DNA of 11,658 bases from an uncultured Carnobacterium sp. (GCA_905371865.1 CAJPNA010000028.1:1-11658), one strand, 5' to 3'; positions 4,601 through 11,658 are shown, counted from the first letter of the stretch. Numbers and translations are program-made. Notes: a model not told the origin generated them from the letters alone.

Positions 4601-5989
4601 CTATAGTCCCAATGTGGGGCCTTCATTTTCCTGTTGTTTTTGAATGGGTTTTTGACGCTGTTGTTGCAGCTGCTTCTTTTGCTCACCAATGGCTTCATTT
4701 TCTTTGAGTTTGCCCAATAACTGCTGGTAAGTTGCTGATGGCGGCGTTTGTTCGCTCGCTTTTGGGGTATGACCAAGTTCAGTATCTAGTTTTTGCTTAA
4801 GCGCCACGTAGTTGGTACTTACTTGTTGCTGGAGGTAGGCGGTAACTGCTTTTGCAAGTCGTGGTACTGCTTCGCTAAAGCGTTGTAAGCTTGCTGCAAG
4901 TGGCTTAATTGCTGCTTTAAGGCGTTGTTGGACTTGGCGATAATGGGTTCCCATTGACTTAGCTTTTTGTTCCAAGCGTCTACTTGTGCTTGTAAGGTGG
5001 TCAAACTGTTGAGCTGTTGGTGCAACCGCTGATTCTCGTTGTTGAGTTGCTGGTTTTCTTGATTGAGTTTGTCGTTCTCGTTGTTGAGTTGCTCGATGAG
5101 CGTCAATAAGTCGCTTGTGGTCTTGCTCTGATAAACGTTGGGCTTCAAGGATTTGAGATCGGTTTGCCAACTCATCAAAAATCGCTCCTTTTTCGTAACT
5201 GCTACCTAGTTTGGTGCCACGCGCCTGTCGGCGCTTGTTTTCGGCGCCTAAAAACGCGTATGAGACACTTTGACCGCGAATGCGGATATTGACACCTTTA
5301 TCAGATAAAACGGCTGAGAGGCTCTTAAAATCGCTTGTGCGTGGATCCTGCATGGCTTGATCAATTCGCTCACGTAGATCATCTTTCCAGACATAAGCGC
5401 CTTTAGCGCTGATTTTACGTTCTGCTAACGTATGCCGCTCTTGTTGTTCTGGACGTTGAATGACCGTTAGGTCATGTTCTTGGCACAGTTGGTCATTAAA
5501 ACGAGTCACACGCTGCCAGTCGTTGGTGTGGTGATATTTTTTGCCGGTTTTAAGGTTAGGCATGTTGATGATGATGTGGTTGTGGAGCTTGTGACCGTCC
5601 CCGTCAAGGTGGGTATAGACGGCTACTTCGTGATTAGGGGCGATGCGGCGTCCTAGTTCAACCCCAAGATCGTTGACACGTTGCCAGTCAGCTGGGTTAG
5701 TGGCAACGAAGTCTTGGGGGCCGAATGATTGAATAACTCGCATCACCTCGGTTTTGCCCCGCTGGCCGAAGAGGGTGCGGGTGGTTTGCATTTGTTCCTT
5801 CACGTGTGCGAGGTCGATGTTTTCGCCACCACAAGCAACCGCACGAGCAGTCAAACCACTTATCAGGGATGGCTCGACGCCGTTTTCAAGGAGCCAGTCA
5901 CGGTCTTGTTGTTTGAGCTTTCCTTGACCAAGGGCATAATTTAGTGCCGCCGTGCCGCTTTGCGCACGGCTTATTTTAATCGTTGCCAT
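4601..5989 (-). CDS. mobA: MobA-type relaxase (MOBP, relaxase/mobilisation nuclease domain)
   Basis: A 462-residue relaxase that should nick and covalently bind one strand at oriT to start conjugative transfer. Tyr18 in LNYALGQGK is the likely nucleophile (motif I). H127-x-D129 and H136-N-H138-x3-N142 in THLDGDGHKLHNHIIIN form motif III, the metal-binding histidines. The nuclease domain covers about residues 1-220; the rest is a Gln/Arg-rich helical tail. The start ATG 5989 overlaps the end of mobC by 19 bases, implying translational coupling. Another gene lies inside its 3' half in a different frame (4819-5175). No coupling protein or type IV secretion genes are present, so the plasmid is mobilisable, not self-transmissible. 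Confidence 0.92.
   Translation of the reverse strand: MATIKISRAQSGTAALNYALGQGKLKQQDRDWLLENGVEPSLISGLTARAVACGGENIDLAHVKEQMQTTRTLFGQRGKTEVMRVIQSFGPQDFVATNPADWQRVNDLGVELGRRIAPNHEVAVYTHLDGDGHKLHNHIIINMPNLKTGKKYHHTNDWQRVTRFNDQLCQEHDLTVIQRPEQQERHTLAERKISAKGAYVWKDDLRERIDQAMQDPRTSDFKSLSAVLSDKGVNIRIRGQSVSYAFLGAENKRRQARGTKLGSSYEKGAIFDELANRSQILEAQRLSEQDHKRLIDAHRATQQRERQTQSRKPATQQRESAVAPTAQQFDHLTSTSRRLEQKAKSMGTHYRQVQQRLKAAIKPLAASLQRFSEAVPRLAKAVTAYLQQQVSTNYVALKQKLDTELGHTPKASEQTPPSATYQQLLGKLKENEAIGEQKKQLQQQRQKPIQKQQENEGPTLGL
4819..5175 (-). CDS. Coiled-coil gene nested in the relaxase gene (118 aa, MobB/MbeD-like)
   Basis: This frame lies wholly inside the relaxase gene. It starts at ATG 5175 (MSWQTDLKSL), with a strong ribosome site AAGGAG (5190-5185) nine bases upstream; a TTG one codon earlier is less likely. 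The product is nearly all coiled coil: LIEQLNNENDKLNQENQQLN continues with regular Leu/Asn heptads to about residue 60, then a second helical region to a hydrophilic end. Genes nested in the relaxase gene are known in ColE1-type (mbeB/mbeD) and other mobilisable plasmids, where they encode relaxosome helpers. The strong ribosome site and heptad pattern argue that this is a gene and not a chance frame. Homology to MobB/MbeD is inferred. Confidence 0.72.
   Translation of the reverse strand: MSWQTDLKSLKPNVYQSKTTSDLLTLIEQLNNENDKLNQENQQLNNENQRLHQQLNSLTTLQAQVDAWNKKLSQWEPIIAKSNNALKQQLSHLQQAYNALAKQYHDLQKQLPPTSSNK
5185..5190 (-). promoter_or_regulatory. Ribosome binding site of the nested gene
   Basis: AAGGAG on the minus strand, nine bases before ATG 5175, sits inside the relaxase coding sequence and fixes the start of the overprinted coiled-coil gene. 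Confidence 0.7.
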
Positions 5990-6282
5990 AATTGATCCAC
6001 CACCTGTTTCATTTCCCAGTACTGTTGGGCTTGGATGGGTGATAAGTCATGTTGATTGGCTTTGTGTGCTAGTTGATTGAGATTGGTGCCAATGCGACGT
6101 AAGGCTAAATTAATGGCTACGGCGTCTTCATGATTGAACTTCGGTTCACGCAGTCTTGATTTAACCGCAAGTGCTTTGGCATAAGCACTCACCGAGAGCC
6201 CAAAGGGCGCAGCAGATTTTTGAAGTTTTTCGTATTGATCAGGGGCAAGGCGAAAATTAATTTGAGTGCGCTTGGAAATCAT
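5971..6282 (-). CDS. mobC: MobC relaxosome accessory protein
   Basis: A 103-residue protein. The N-terminus (KRTQINFRLAPDQYEKLQKS) fits a ribbon-helix-helix DNA-binding fold. LRRIGTNLNQLAHKAN (about residues 61-76) is the hallmark of the MobC family (PF05713). MobC binds near nic in oriT and helps the relaxase open the DNA. Start ATG 6282 is preceded by AAAGGTGG with a nine-base spacer. It is the first gene of the mob operon and overlaps mobA by 19 bases. The adjoining upstream region with large inverted repeats is the expected binding target. Confidence 0.92.
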   Translation of the reverse strand: MISKRTQINFRLAPDQYEKLQKSAAPFGLSVSAYAKALAVKSRLREPKFNHEDAVAINLALRRIGTNLNQLAHKANQHDLSPIQAQQYWEMKQVVDQLWQRLK

Positions 6283-6403
6283 GAAAACGAACCACCTTTC
6301 AGGAGACCTCCGACAAGTTCAGTAAGAGTTGCCGAAAGCGATTAGCAAGTAGCTCTAGCTTAACATAATAGACAAGTAGATCACAGTATAAGCTGGAAAG
6401 AGG
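6283..6403. other. Leader region of the mob operon
   Basis: No gene seen. The minus strand contains the mobC ribosome site and a possible -10 (TATACT, near 6387-6392) without a good -35. The promoter of the mob operon is probably here, possibly overlapping oriT so that MobC/MobA can repress it, but I cannot fix it. Confidence 0.35.
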
Positions 6404-6494
6404 CAAGCAGTTCATTTGCTAGACAATTAGGCATCGCTGCGCTCCCTAATTGTCAGCAAATGGCTTGTAAGAAGGGCGCTACGCTCCCCTCTTA
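6404..6494. other. Putative origin of transfer (oriT) with two stem-loops
   Basis: Upstream of mobC a large interrupted inverted repeat pairs CAAGC/GCTTG (6404-6408 with 6463-6467), CATTTGCT/AGCAAATG (6413-6420 with 6455-6462) and ACAATTAGG/CCTAATTGT (6423-6431 with 6445-6453). A second stem follows directly (TAAGAAGGG at 6468-6476 with CCCCTCTTA at 6486-6494). Both loops contain GCTNCGCT. Position beside mobC and the interrupted palindromes are typical of oriT. I cannot name the nic site. Confidence 0.65.
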
Positions 6495-6503
6495 ACTCCC
6501 CAC

Positions 6504-6536
6504 AAAAATAGCCGTCACCTGTTCGGTAACGACTAT
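6504..6536 (-). terminator. Intrinsic terminator at the end of the bacteriocin operon
   Basis: On the minus strand ATAGTCGTTACC (6536-6525) pairs with GGTGACGGCTAT (6519-6508) through 10 Watson-Crick and 2 G-U pairs around a 5-base loop, followed by TTTT and GTGGGG. The wobble pairs work only in the minus-strand RNA, which shows it acts on transcripts from the YxeA-like gene. It lies about 165 bases past that gene and just before oriT. Confidence 0.75.
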
Positions 6537-6700
6537 GAAAACAGGTCGATTTTGCTTTGCAAGACGATCTAAAAATCGGAAAGTTGGTTGAATTTTCAGC
6601 GTGATTATGACGTTGTACTACAGCAAATTAAGCTTCACTTAAAGTTTTGCTTGATATTGAAGAAATGGACAATTGATAATGGTATTCATAAGTAATTCAG
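6537..6700. other. Gene-free segment after the YxeA-like gene
   Basis: No gene seen on either strand. It holds a 7-bp inverted repeat (CGATTTT at 6547-6553 with AAAATCG at 6572-6578) of unknown role and forms the 3' untranslated end of the bacteriocin transcript. Confidence 0.4.
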
Positions 6701-7069
6701 CTAATCCTCAAGATTCACTTTTTTAGGGACTTCATTTGGATCTACTTTTTGGTATCGGACAACACCATAGTACTTATTGTAAATAAGCCGAACAATATCG
6801 CCATTCTTCAAGTCTGTACCTTTTCTTAAAGTAGCGCTGAACTTTATCAATCGCTGCTTGCCAGTCGGGCTTCTTGCTATACCCTTATACAGATAGCCAA
6901 TCAATGTTGTATGTATTGGAAAATCAATTTGAGTAACTTGAACTGGCTTTTTAATTTTCATATAATAATTAGCTCCAGAATAGTAAAAGCCAGCTATAAA
7001 TGCAGAAAAGATAACAATGCCTATTAGAGTAGCAAACATATTTAGGCGATAAAGTTTTGTAGTATGCAT
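6701..7069 (-). CDS. YxeA-like (DUF1093) membrane-anchored protein
   Basis: A 122-residue protein. Residues about 10-30 (NMFATLIGIVIFSAFIAGFYY) form one membrane anchor or signal segment. The remaining extracellular part resembles YxeA/DUF1093 proteins, including the C-terminal YQKVDPNEVPKKV that echoes the family's 'V..DEVPKKA' ending. The start at 7069 (MHTTKLYRLN) has GGTGA upstream; M11 is a possible alternative. It follows peptide C with an attenuator hairpin between them, just as CPBP follows peptide A. The family has no established biochemical role. By position it could be an immunity or accessory protein for peptide C. Family call moderately confident, function inferred only. Confidence 0.7.
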   Translation of the reverse strand: MHTTKLYRLNMFATLIGIVIFSAFIAGFYYSGANYYMKIKKPVQVTQIDFPIHTTLIGYLYKGIARSPTGKQRLIKFSATLRKGTDLKNGDIVRLIYNKYYGVVRYQKVDPNEVPKKVNLED

Positions 7070-7114
7070 ATTTTCACCAGAGAGCTTATTTAAATGTTAC
7101 ATGTTGTTTAAATA

Positions 7115-7157
7115 AAAATGGTGCTAATCTCAATTCTAAAAGAGATTACACCATTTT
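7115..7157 (-). terminator. Attenuator/intrinsic terminator between peptide C and the YxeA-like gene
   Basis: The arms at 7115-7131 and 7142-7157 pair over 16 bp with one bulged base (7124) around a 10-base loop. On the minus strand a T run follows (CACCATTTTTATTT). It sits 23 bases after the stop of peptide C. The arms begin AATGGT and end ACCATTTTTAT, as does the hairpin after peptide A. Confidence 0.78.
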
Positions 7158-7180
7158 GGTGTTACGATATTCTTACTGAT

Positions 7181-7309
7181 TTACCAGCCAAAAGATTGTC
7201 GTAGTCCTTTCCAAAACTCATTCCATTCGTTGGTAGCTACGCCATTTTTGCCACCAGTAATTAAACTTAATTCTGCTTCTGTTAGGACTGTTTCTTTAAC
7301 ATTTAACAA
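7181..7309 (-). CDS. Double-glycine leader peptide C (42 aa), pheromone- or bacteriocin-like, TTG start
   Basis: This short gene reads from TTG 7309, with GAGGTGAT (7321-7314) as ribosome site and no ATG in frame. The leader MLNVKETVLTEAELSLITGG (20 residues) is canonical: L at -12, L at -7, I at -4, GG. The mature peptide is only 22 residues, from KNGVATNEWNEFWKG to LRQSFGW, amphipathic with three Trp. Its size and 'GW' end recall induction peptides such as plantaricin A (ending KKWGW), though a small bacteriocin or helper peptide is equally possible. It lies 132 bases after the accessory-protein gene and before the YxeA-like gene. No sensor kinase or regulator is in the window, so a pheromone would need a receptor elsewhere. 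The gene call rests on leader, ribosome site and context. Confidence 0.82.
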   Translation of the reverse strand: MLNVKETVLTEAELSLITGGKNGVATNEWNEFWKGLRQSFGW

Positions 7310-7441
7310 TGCTATCACCTCGTTTTTTAAAAGTTAAAATTCCTATACCATATAATTAAGTCTACCTTTTTGAGGACCAATTTCAACAATAAGCTGAGCT
7401 TTGGTGATGGTAGAGGACAATACAAGTTATACATTAACGCA

Positions 7442-8818
7442 TCAACTTTGGTTTAAAAGGCGATCCTTTAAGAAATTGAAGTAGGTTTTCTTGCCCGTAA
7501 TGATCGAAACTCGGCCACTTAAGCCATAGTGTAGCATTCGTGCTTGACGAGCTGTTAGTGGGACACGTGCTTTGACCATAAAAACATTACCGGCTTTAGT
7601 GATGGTTGGCGCGACATCAATTTGCTCAATAGTGCCATTTAAGGTTAATGGAACCGGAACATTACGCGAGATTTGCAGGCGAACACGTTGGCCTTTTCTG
7701 ATACTCGTAATATCCGTTGGTGAAACCGCAAGAGCAAGACTGACTTTGGTTTGCTCCGTCATAACAGGATAAATTTCTGCTAGGGTAGAACCGCTGGGTA
7801 AATACTTTTTACCTTGTAAACTCTCATCGAGATGGAGTGTGCCAGAGGCCGGCGCCTTAACGGTAAAGTCGTTTGTCTGATCTTTTAATACGGCTATTTT
7901 ACCAGACAGTTCTGTCAATGACTGTTGAGCTTGAGTTCGCTGATCGGCAACTGATTTTAGTTGAGAAGCCTGTAACGCTAAAACTTTTTGATCGTTTTCC
8001 GCAACTTGCAGTTGACTGACATCATCTGTCTCGTTATTAGCTTGTTGAAGTTTGAGACTAGCTAGATTTGCTCGCTCACTATCTAACTTTTCGCTAATTT
8101 GACTGACATAAGTACTCTTCACTTTAGCTAGCTCATCACCAGTTAACCCCTTACTTTCTGAATCAAAGCTCTTGTAAAGGTAGCTAAACGGGGCATTAGT
8201 ATCATACCCAGAACTGTTTTGAATCGCTTGCTGGAGCGTTTGGTAAGCCGCAATGTTTTGATTGCTCGTACTGATACTTTGAGCTAAAAGGGCATTTACT
8301 TTAGCAGCCTTGTCATTGTTCGTATGTTGCGATCCGGTTATTTGCTGAGAACCTAATGTATAAATTTGTCGTTGCGTGAGGTAGTCTTTTAAGGCTTGTC
8401 GATAACCAAACGAATCGTCACTGTTGAAAGAATCCTGATTATTGGTAATACCGGTTTTGAACTGGTCAAGAGCGGCAAGTTGCAACTTTAATTGCTGTTC
8501 TTGTTCTTGAAAGACTTTAAGTTGTGTCGGGTTATTAACATCGTGATACGTCAATAAAGTATCGCCTTTTTTAACTGCTTTGCCTTCTTTAAGGTGGTTA
8601 TCAATGATGCGACTTGAGGTGGTGGTTTGTAGGCTCACGACTTGCTTCGCGGGGGTGAGTTCTCCAGTACTGGTAATGGTTACTTCACGCTTAGCTAAGA
8701 ACAAAAACAGAATGGCGAGCAATAAAGCAACTGTGGCGGGTAAGATGATGCGCGTTGAGAAATTTTGGAAGCGATGGCGGTAAAACTCAGTTGTTTCTAA
8801 AGCTTCTTTGTTAAACAT
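7442..8818 (-). CDS. Bacteriocin secretion accessory protein, HlyD/membrane fusion type (PlnH/LcnD-like)
   Basis: A 458-residue protein that works with the ABC exporter to move mature peptides across the cell envelope. The start MFNKEALETTEFYRHRF at 8818 is chosen because AAGGAGG lies five bases before it and 10 bases separate it from the exporter stop; longer in-frame starts up to 8908 would overlap the exporter. Residues about 24-42 are one membrane anchor. The first half of the lipoyl-like barrel is at about 52-95 (GELTPAKQVVSLQ ... GKAVKKGDTLL). A long helical, Gln-rich coiled coil runs about 100-335. The second half of the barrel follows (FTVKAPASGTLHLDES). The length is as expected for LcnD/PlnH proteins. 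The family call is very secure; direct substrates (peptides A, B, C) are inferred. Confidence 0.93.
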   Translation of the reverse strand: MFNKEALETTEFYRHRFQNFSTRIILPATVALLLAILFLFLAKREVTITSTGELTPAKQVVSLQTTTSSRIIDNHLKEGKAVKKGDTLLTYHDVNNPTQLKVFQEQEQQLKLQLAALDQFKTGITNNQDSFNSDDSFGYRQALKDYLTQRQIYTLGSQQITGSQHTNNDKAAKVNALLAQSISTSNQNIAAYQTLQQAIQNSSGYDTNAPFSYLYKSFDSESKGLTGDELAKVKSTYVSQISEKLDSERANLASLKLQQANNETDDVSQLQVAENDQKVLALQASQLKSVADQRTQAQQSLTELSGKIAVLKDQTNDFTVKAPASGTLHLDESLQGKKYLPSGSTLAEIYPVMTEQTKVSLALAVSPTDITSIRKGQRVRLQISRNVPVPLTLNGTIEQIDVAPTITKAGNVFMVKARVPLTARQARMLHYGLSGRVSIITGKKTYFNFLKDRLLNQS

Positions 8819-8828
8819 GGCCGCCTCC

Positions 8829-10994
8829 TTATTCATTGACCAAACGGGCATAATAGCCGTTTTTGGCAAGTAGTTCTGCATGGGTGCCATGTTCAACAAG
8901 CGTGCCATGATCCAGTACTACGATATTATTGGTGCGTTCCGCAATATTGAGGCGATGGGCGACAAAGATAATCGTTTTGTCCTTCATTGCCAATAAGTGG
9001 TCGACAATCTTACGCTCGGTGATGGTATCAAGGTTACTGGTGGATTCATCGAAAATCAGGACTTCGGCGGGTGATAGTAGAGCTCGGGCAATTGCTAAAC
9101 GTTGCTTTTGACCACCGGATAAAGCGGCGCCACTTTCACTAAGCTCGGTGGCATAGCCTAGCGGCATAGCTTCAATGTCTGCTTTAATTTCCGCTGCGGC
9201 ACAGGCCGCTTCAACATCTGTTTGGGTCAGGTTAGGGCGACCGCCAAGCGTTAGGTTCGCCATGATGGTTCCGGATAAGGTAAACGGGTCTTGCGGAATA
9301 TAAATGACATATTGCCGAAGCGTGGTTCGATTAACCTCTGTGAGGTTATGTTGGTTCAAAGTGATGGCTCCTTGATCAGCTGCCACTTCAAAGAAACCAA
9401 CCAGCAGCTTGACCAAGGTCGTCTTACCAGAGCCACTCATGCCAACAATCGTCAGTTTTGCATGAGCAGGGATTGTTAAACTAACATCTTTTAGAATATT
9501 TTGACCATAGCCATATTTAAAATTCACGTGTGTTAACTGAAAATCACCAGCCAACGCTAGCGGATTCTTGATGGGCCGCACTTTTTTAAATTCAGATTCG
9601 ACTAGATACACTTCGTTGAGTCGATTATTCGCTACTTTAGCTGTTTGAAGTTTTGGTTGCAGATTAATAATACTTTCTAATGGATTGGTAAAATAAACCA
9701 GCAACGCATTGTAGGTTAGCAACTGGCCTAGTGTCATTTGATTTTTCATAACTAACAACGCACCCACCCAGAGAATTAAAACATTTAAAATCAGCTTTAC
9801 CCCAAGTTTGATAGCTTGTTGGAGTTGATCCGTTTTTTGGTACGCAAAGGACTTCTTCAATAACTCAACAAATTCATGGTCAATTTTCGCGTAGCTGGTT
9901 TGCTCGCCAGTCATCGCTTTGATGGTTTCAATCCCATTGAGACTTTCGATAATGGAGGAACTCAAAATGGCATTGCTTTCCATTTCAGCTTGATTGAGTT
10001 TAGTAAACGGGGTTTTAAATGCCCAAACAATGGCAATGTAGACTGGCAAAGCAACCAACGAGAGTAAGAATAAAGTGGTGTTTTGAATGCCTAAGAAAAT
10101 ACCGACCGCCAACACAATCCAAACATCTAGGAACATGGTTAAGATGGTGCTACCAAGAGCATCAATAATCTTACTAGCATCAGTAAAACGCGAGGTGATT
10201 TCACCAGTTCTTCGCGTAGCAAAAAAAGACATCGGCAATTCAAATAGATGGCGAATATACCCGAGAGTGACCTCAATGCTAAGCCGCTGACCTAAAACCA
10301 TGAGTAGAAAGGATTGAGCGTAGGAGAAAATGGCTTGAAATATGTAGGCTACAATTAGGCCAACAGCCATAATAGATAAGGTGTTGCTCATGGCATTAGG
10401 TAAGTAAGTATCAATGATTGCTTGTAAAAAGTAAGAGCCGGCGATGCTAATGATCGTCATGAGTATGGCGGCCAAAATAACGTTTGTAATCAGGCGCTTT
10501 TGCTTAATCAGCATCGGAACAAACGCAAATAAACTGCCCTTTTCTTCTTTTTTGGGGGTATAGGCAGCTGTGGGCGCAATAAACAAAGCAACGCCTGACC
10601 ACTCTTTTTCGAAGCGCTGTTTGGACATTTTGGTGATTTTGACGGTTGGATCAGGATCACCAATAATTAGCGCATGTTTAGTCGCTTTAAAAACCACGTA
10701 GTAGTGAAGATACTTGCCATCTTTTAGCACGTGGGCAATGAATGGATAGGGAATATCGGTAGCGTTAAACAGTGACATGTCAGCTTTAATGGCCTTGGTT
10801 TCAAAGCCAAGGGTTTCTGCAGCTTTGACTAATCCTAGAGCGGTGGTGCCTTCATTATTGGTTTTTGCTAAGGAACGTAAGTGAGCTAAAGAATAATCAG
10901 AACGATGAAATTTAAGCAACATATTAAGTGCTGCTAAACCGCAATCTCGTTCATCAACCTGGGATACGTATAATTTTTTTAAATACCGAAACAT
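8829..10994 (-). CDS. Peptidase-containing ABC transporter for double-glycine bacteriocins (PlnG/LcnC-like)
   Basis: A 721-residue, three-domain protein that cuts leaders after Gly-Gly and exports the peptide at the cost of ATP. The N-terminal C39 cysteine peptidase (about 1-140) has Cys18 (DERDCGLAAL), His97 (YLHYYVV) and Asp113 (IGDPDP) in place. The membrane domain (about 165-440) has six hydrophobic segments. The C-terminal nucleotide-binding domain has Walker A GMSGSGKTTL, signature LSGGQKQR, Walker B VLIFDES and the switch histidine in VAHR. All key residues are intact, so it should be active. Start ATG 10994 has GAGAGGA upstream. A moderately good promoter lies at 11053-11082. It is followed after 10 bases by its accessory-protein gene. 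Confidence 0.95.
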   Translation of the reverse strand: MFRYLKKLYVSQVDERDCGLAALNMLLKFHRSDYSLAHLRSLAKTNNEGTTALGLVKAAETLGFETKAIKADMSLFNATDIPYPFIAHVLKDGKYLHYYVVFKATKHALIIGDPDPTVKITKMSKQRFEKEWSGVALFIAPTAAYTPKKEEKGSLFAFVPMLIKQKRLITNVILAAILMTIISIAGSYFLQAIIDTYLPNAMSNTLSIMAVGLIVAYIFQAIFSYAQSFLLMVLGQRLSIEVTLGYIRHLFELPMSFFATRRTGEITSRFTDASKIIDALGSTILTMFLDVWIVLAVGIFLGIQNTTLFLLSLVALPVYIAIVWAFKTPFTKLNQAEMESNAILSSSIIESLNGIETIKAMTGEQTSYAKIDHEFVELLKKSFAYQKTDQLQQAIKLGVKLILNVLILWVGALLVMKNQMTLGQLLTYNALLVYFTNPLESIINLQPKLQTAKVANNRLNEVYLVESEFKKVRPIKNPLALAGDFQLTHVNFKYGYGQNILKDVSLTIPAHAKLTIVGMSGSGKTTLVKLLVGFFEVAADQGAITLNQHNLTEVNRTTLRQYVIYIPQDPFTLSGTIMANLTLGGRPNLTQTDVEAACAAAEIKADIEAMPLGYATELSESGAALSGGQKQRLAIARALLSPAEVLIFDESTSNLDTITERKIVDHLLAMKDKTIIFVAHRLNIAERTNNIVVLDHGTLVEHGTHAELLAKNGYYARLVNE

Positions 10995-11052
10995 GTATTC
11001 CTCTCATTTCCACTATGTAAAAAGGGCTGAAATTCAGAGTTAGTGCAGTCCT

Positions 11053-11082
11053 TATATAGAACAAATTAATTGAAAACTTCAA
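11053..11082 (-). promoter_or_regulatory. Possible secondary promoter for the exporter genes
   Basis: On the minus strand TTGAAG (11082-11077) and TATATA (11058-11053) are separated by 18 bases, in the gap between the CPBP gene and the transporter gene. It would let export genes be expressed despite attenuation after peptide A. The match is moderate. Confidence 0.45.
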
Positions 11083-11105
11083 CTATGAAATGGTGTAGAA
11101 CAAAC

Positions 11106-11658
11106 TTAACTTTTTAACTGTTTTCGTTTAATGGACAAAACAAGAATAGCGATCAGGATGATGTGGACAGTAATGGATACACCGCTACGTTCTATGCCGA
11201 AAGAACCGCCGGTGAGTGTTTGAGATGATGTTGTATTGCTAGATGTTAATAATAATCCCATATTTGGCAATCCCGACACTGCTGTTCCAAAGATAATACC
11301 TTCAGCAAAATTCCATGCAGCATGTACTGCACTGCATACCCATATGTTATGAAAAATAATTCGAAACAGAGACATTAGAACTCCAAACAAAAACAATCCG
11401 ATTGCTGCATACCAGTCAAAAAAAGGATTACCAATGTGTAGGAAAGTAAACAGAATTGAGTTTGTGATAATTGCCAACATCAACTTATTTTCTTTTAACC
11501 AATAACCCATAACATAACCACGGCATACAAGTTCTTCAAAAAACGATTGTATGCCAAACCCAATGGAAAATAGGAAAATTAAACTTGCATATTTTGGTTT
11601 GAATACTACATCGATATGGTATCCCCCAAATGTGTTAACAGTTGCCCATATACTAAAG
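11106..11658 (-). CDS. CPBP family intramembrane protein, putative bacteriocin immunity (C-terminal part, begins at 304)
   Basis: This is the second half of the 278-residue protein that starts at 304; bases 11639-11658 duplicate 1-20. All three CPBP motifs are present: EE-x3-R at E136/E137/R141, FxxxH ending at H169 (in FTFLHIGN), and HxxxN at H207/N211 (in HAAWNFAE). The rest is mostly hydrophobic membrane helix. These residues match the glutamic-type intramembrane protease fold related to Rce1. Bacterial members beside bacteriocin genes, for example in plantaricin loci, give self-protection. The gene ends 111 bases before the exporter start. An in-frame ATG at 11510 (residue 145) is internal, because starting there would remove the EExxxR motif. 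The protein probably protects against peptides A and/or B. A general Abi-type role remains possible. Confidence 0.88.
   Translation of the reverse strand, partial: FSIWATVNTFGGYHIDVVFKPKYASLIFLFSIGFGIQSFFEELVCRGYVMGYWLKENKLMLAIITNSILFTFLHIGNPFFDWYAAIGLFLFGVLMSLFRIIFHNIWVCSAVHAAWNFAEGIIFGTAVSGLPNMGLLLTSSNTTSSQTLTGGSFGIERSGVSITVHIILIAILVLSIKRKQLKS
11639..11658. repeat. Terminal 20-base repeat of positions 1-20 (circular molecule)
   Basis: The last 20 bases are identical to the first 20 (starting CAGTTGCCCA). Merging them gives an 11,638-bp circle and restores the CPBP reading frame without a stop. This is the usual sign of a complete circular assembly with overlap, not a biological terminal repeat. 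Confidence 0.92.

Noticed and set aside
4525..4776. 83-codon frame on the minus strand at the end of the relaxase gene
   Set aside because: It overlaps two supported genes, has a low-complexity basic composition and lacks a convincing ribosome site, unlike the nested coiled-coil gene.
7310..7441. Promoter for peptide C, including a GTTAAT element resembling half of a plantaricin regulatory repeat
   Set aside because: Only one half-site is visible and no -35/-10 pair with proper spacing was found, so it is not listed as a feature.
8819..8908. N-terminal extension of the accessory protein to 488 residues
   Set aside because: The extension overlaps the exporter 3' end, and the strong AAGGAGG sits just before ATG 8818, giving the usual length for the family.
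9291..10290. Several 60-67 codon plus-strand frames opposite the ABC transporter
   Set aside because: They are antisense shadows of an intact, motif-rich transporter gene and have no ribosome sites or family likeness.

Overview
The window is most simply read as one complete circular plasmid of about 11.6 kb. Its first 20 bases are repeated as its last 20 bases, and a gene cut by the two ends becomes a single in-frame 278-codon CPBP membrane protein when the ends are joined. A Rep_3 initiator with iterons, a MobC/MobA module, a DUF536-type replication-associated protein and a PlnG/PlnH-like bacteriocin exporter together point to a low-GC Gram-positive host in the Lactobacillaceae. The species cannot be fixed from the sequence alone.

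Layout, read around the circle. (1) A bacteriocin locus lies entirely on the minus strand and crosses the artificial ends: promoter (925-953), peptide B (875-711), peptide A (543-376), an attenuator hairpin (362-325), the CPBP putative immunity protein (304-1 joined to 11638-11106), a C39-peptidase ABC exporter (10994-8829), its HlyD-like accessory protein (8818-7442), a third double-glycine peptide C (7309-7181), a second attenuator hairpin (7157-7115), a YxeA-like membrane protein (7069-6701) and a terminator (6536-6504). (2) A mobilisation module, also on the minus strand, runs from the oriT-like region (about 6404-6494) through mobC and the relaxase gene, with a coiled-coil gene nested inside in another frame, to two membrane-anchored accessory proteins ending at 3516. 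(3) The replication module has 22-bp iterons (3137-3219), an AT-rich stretch, the rep gene (3062-2286) and the convergent DUF536-type gene (1735-2211). (4) Between the replication module and the bacteriocin promoter lies a decayed IS6-family transposase (about 1032-1370).

How it works together, by inference: the transporter's C39 domain should cut three precursor peptides after Gly-Gly and export them with the accessory protein. Peptides A and B both carry GxxxG motifs and are candidates for a two-peptide class IIb bacteriocin protected by the CPBP protein. Peptide C is short, has a TTG start and resembles an induction peptide. It is followed by its own attenuator and a YxeA-like protein, repeating the 'peptide, hairpin, membrane protein' arrangement of peptide A and CPBP. 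No histidine kinase or response regulator is present, so expression is either constitutive from the near-consensus promoter or depends on chromosomal factors.

The most interesting points are the two small peptides too short to be noticed easily (B and C), the repeated attenuator modules, an 11-nt homopolymer exactly in the spacer of the bacteriocin promoter, the overprinted gene inside the relaxase, and the IS6 relic.
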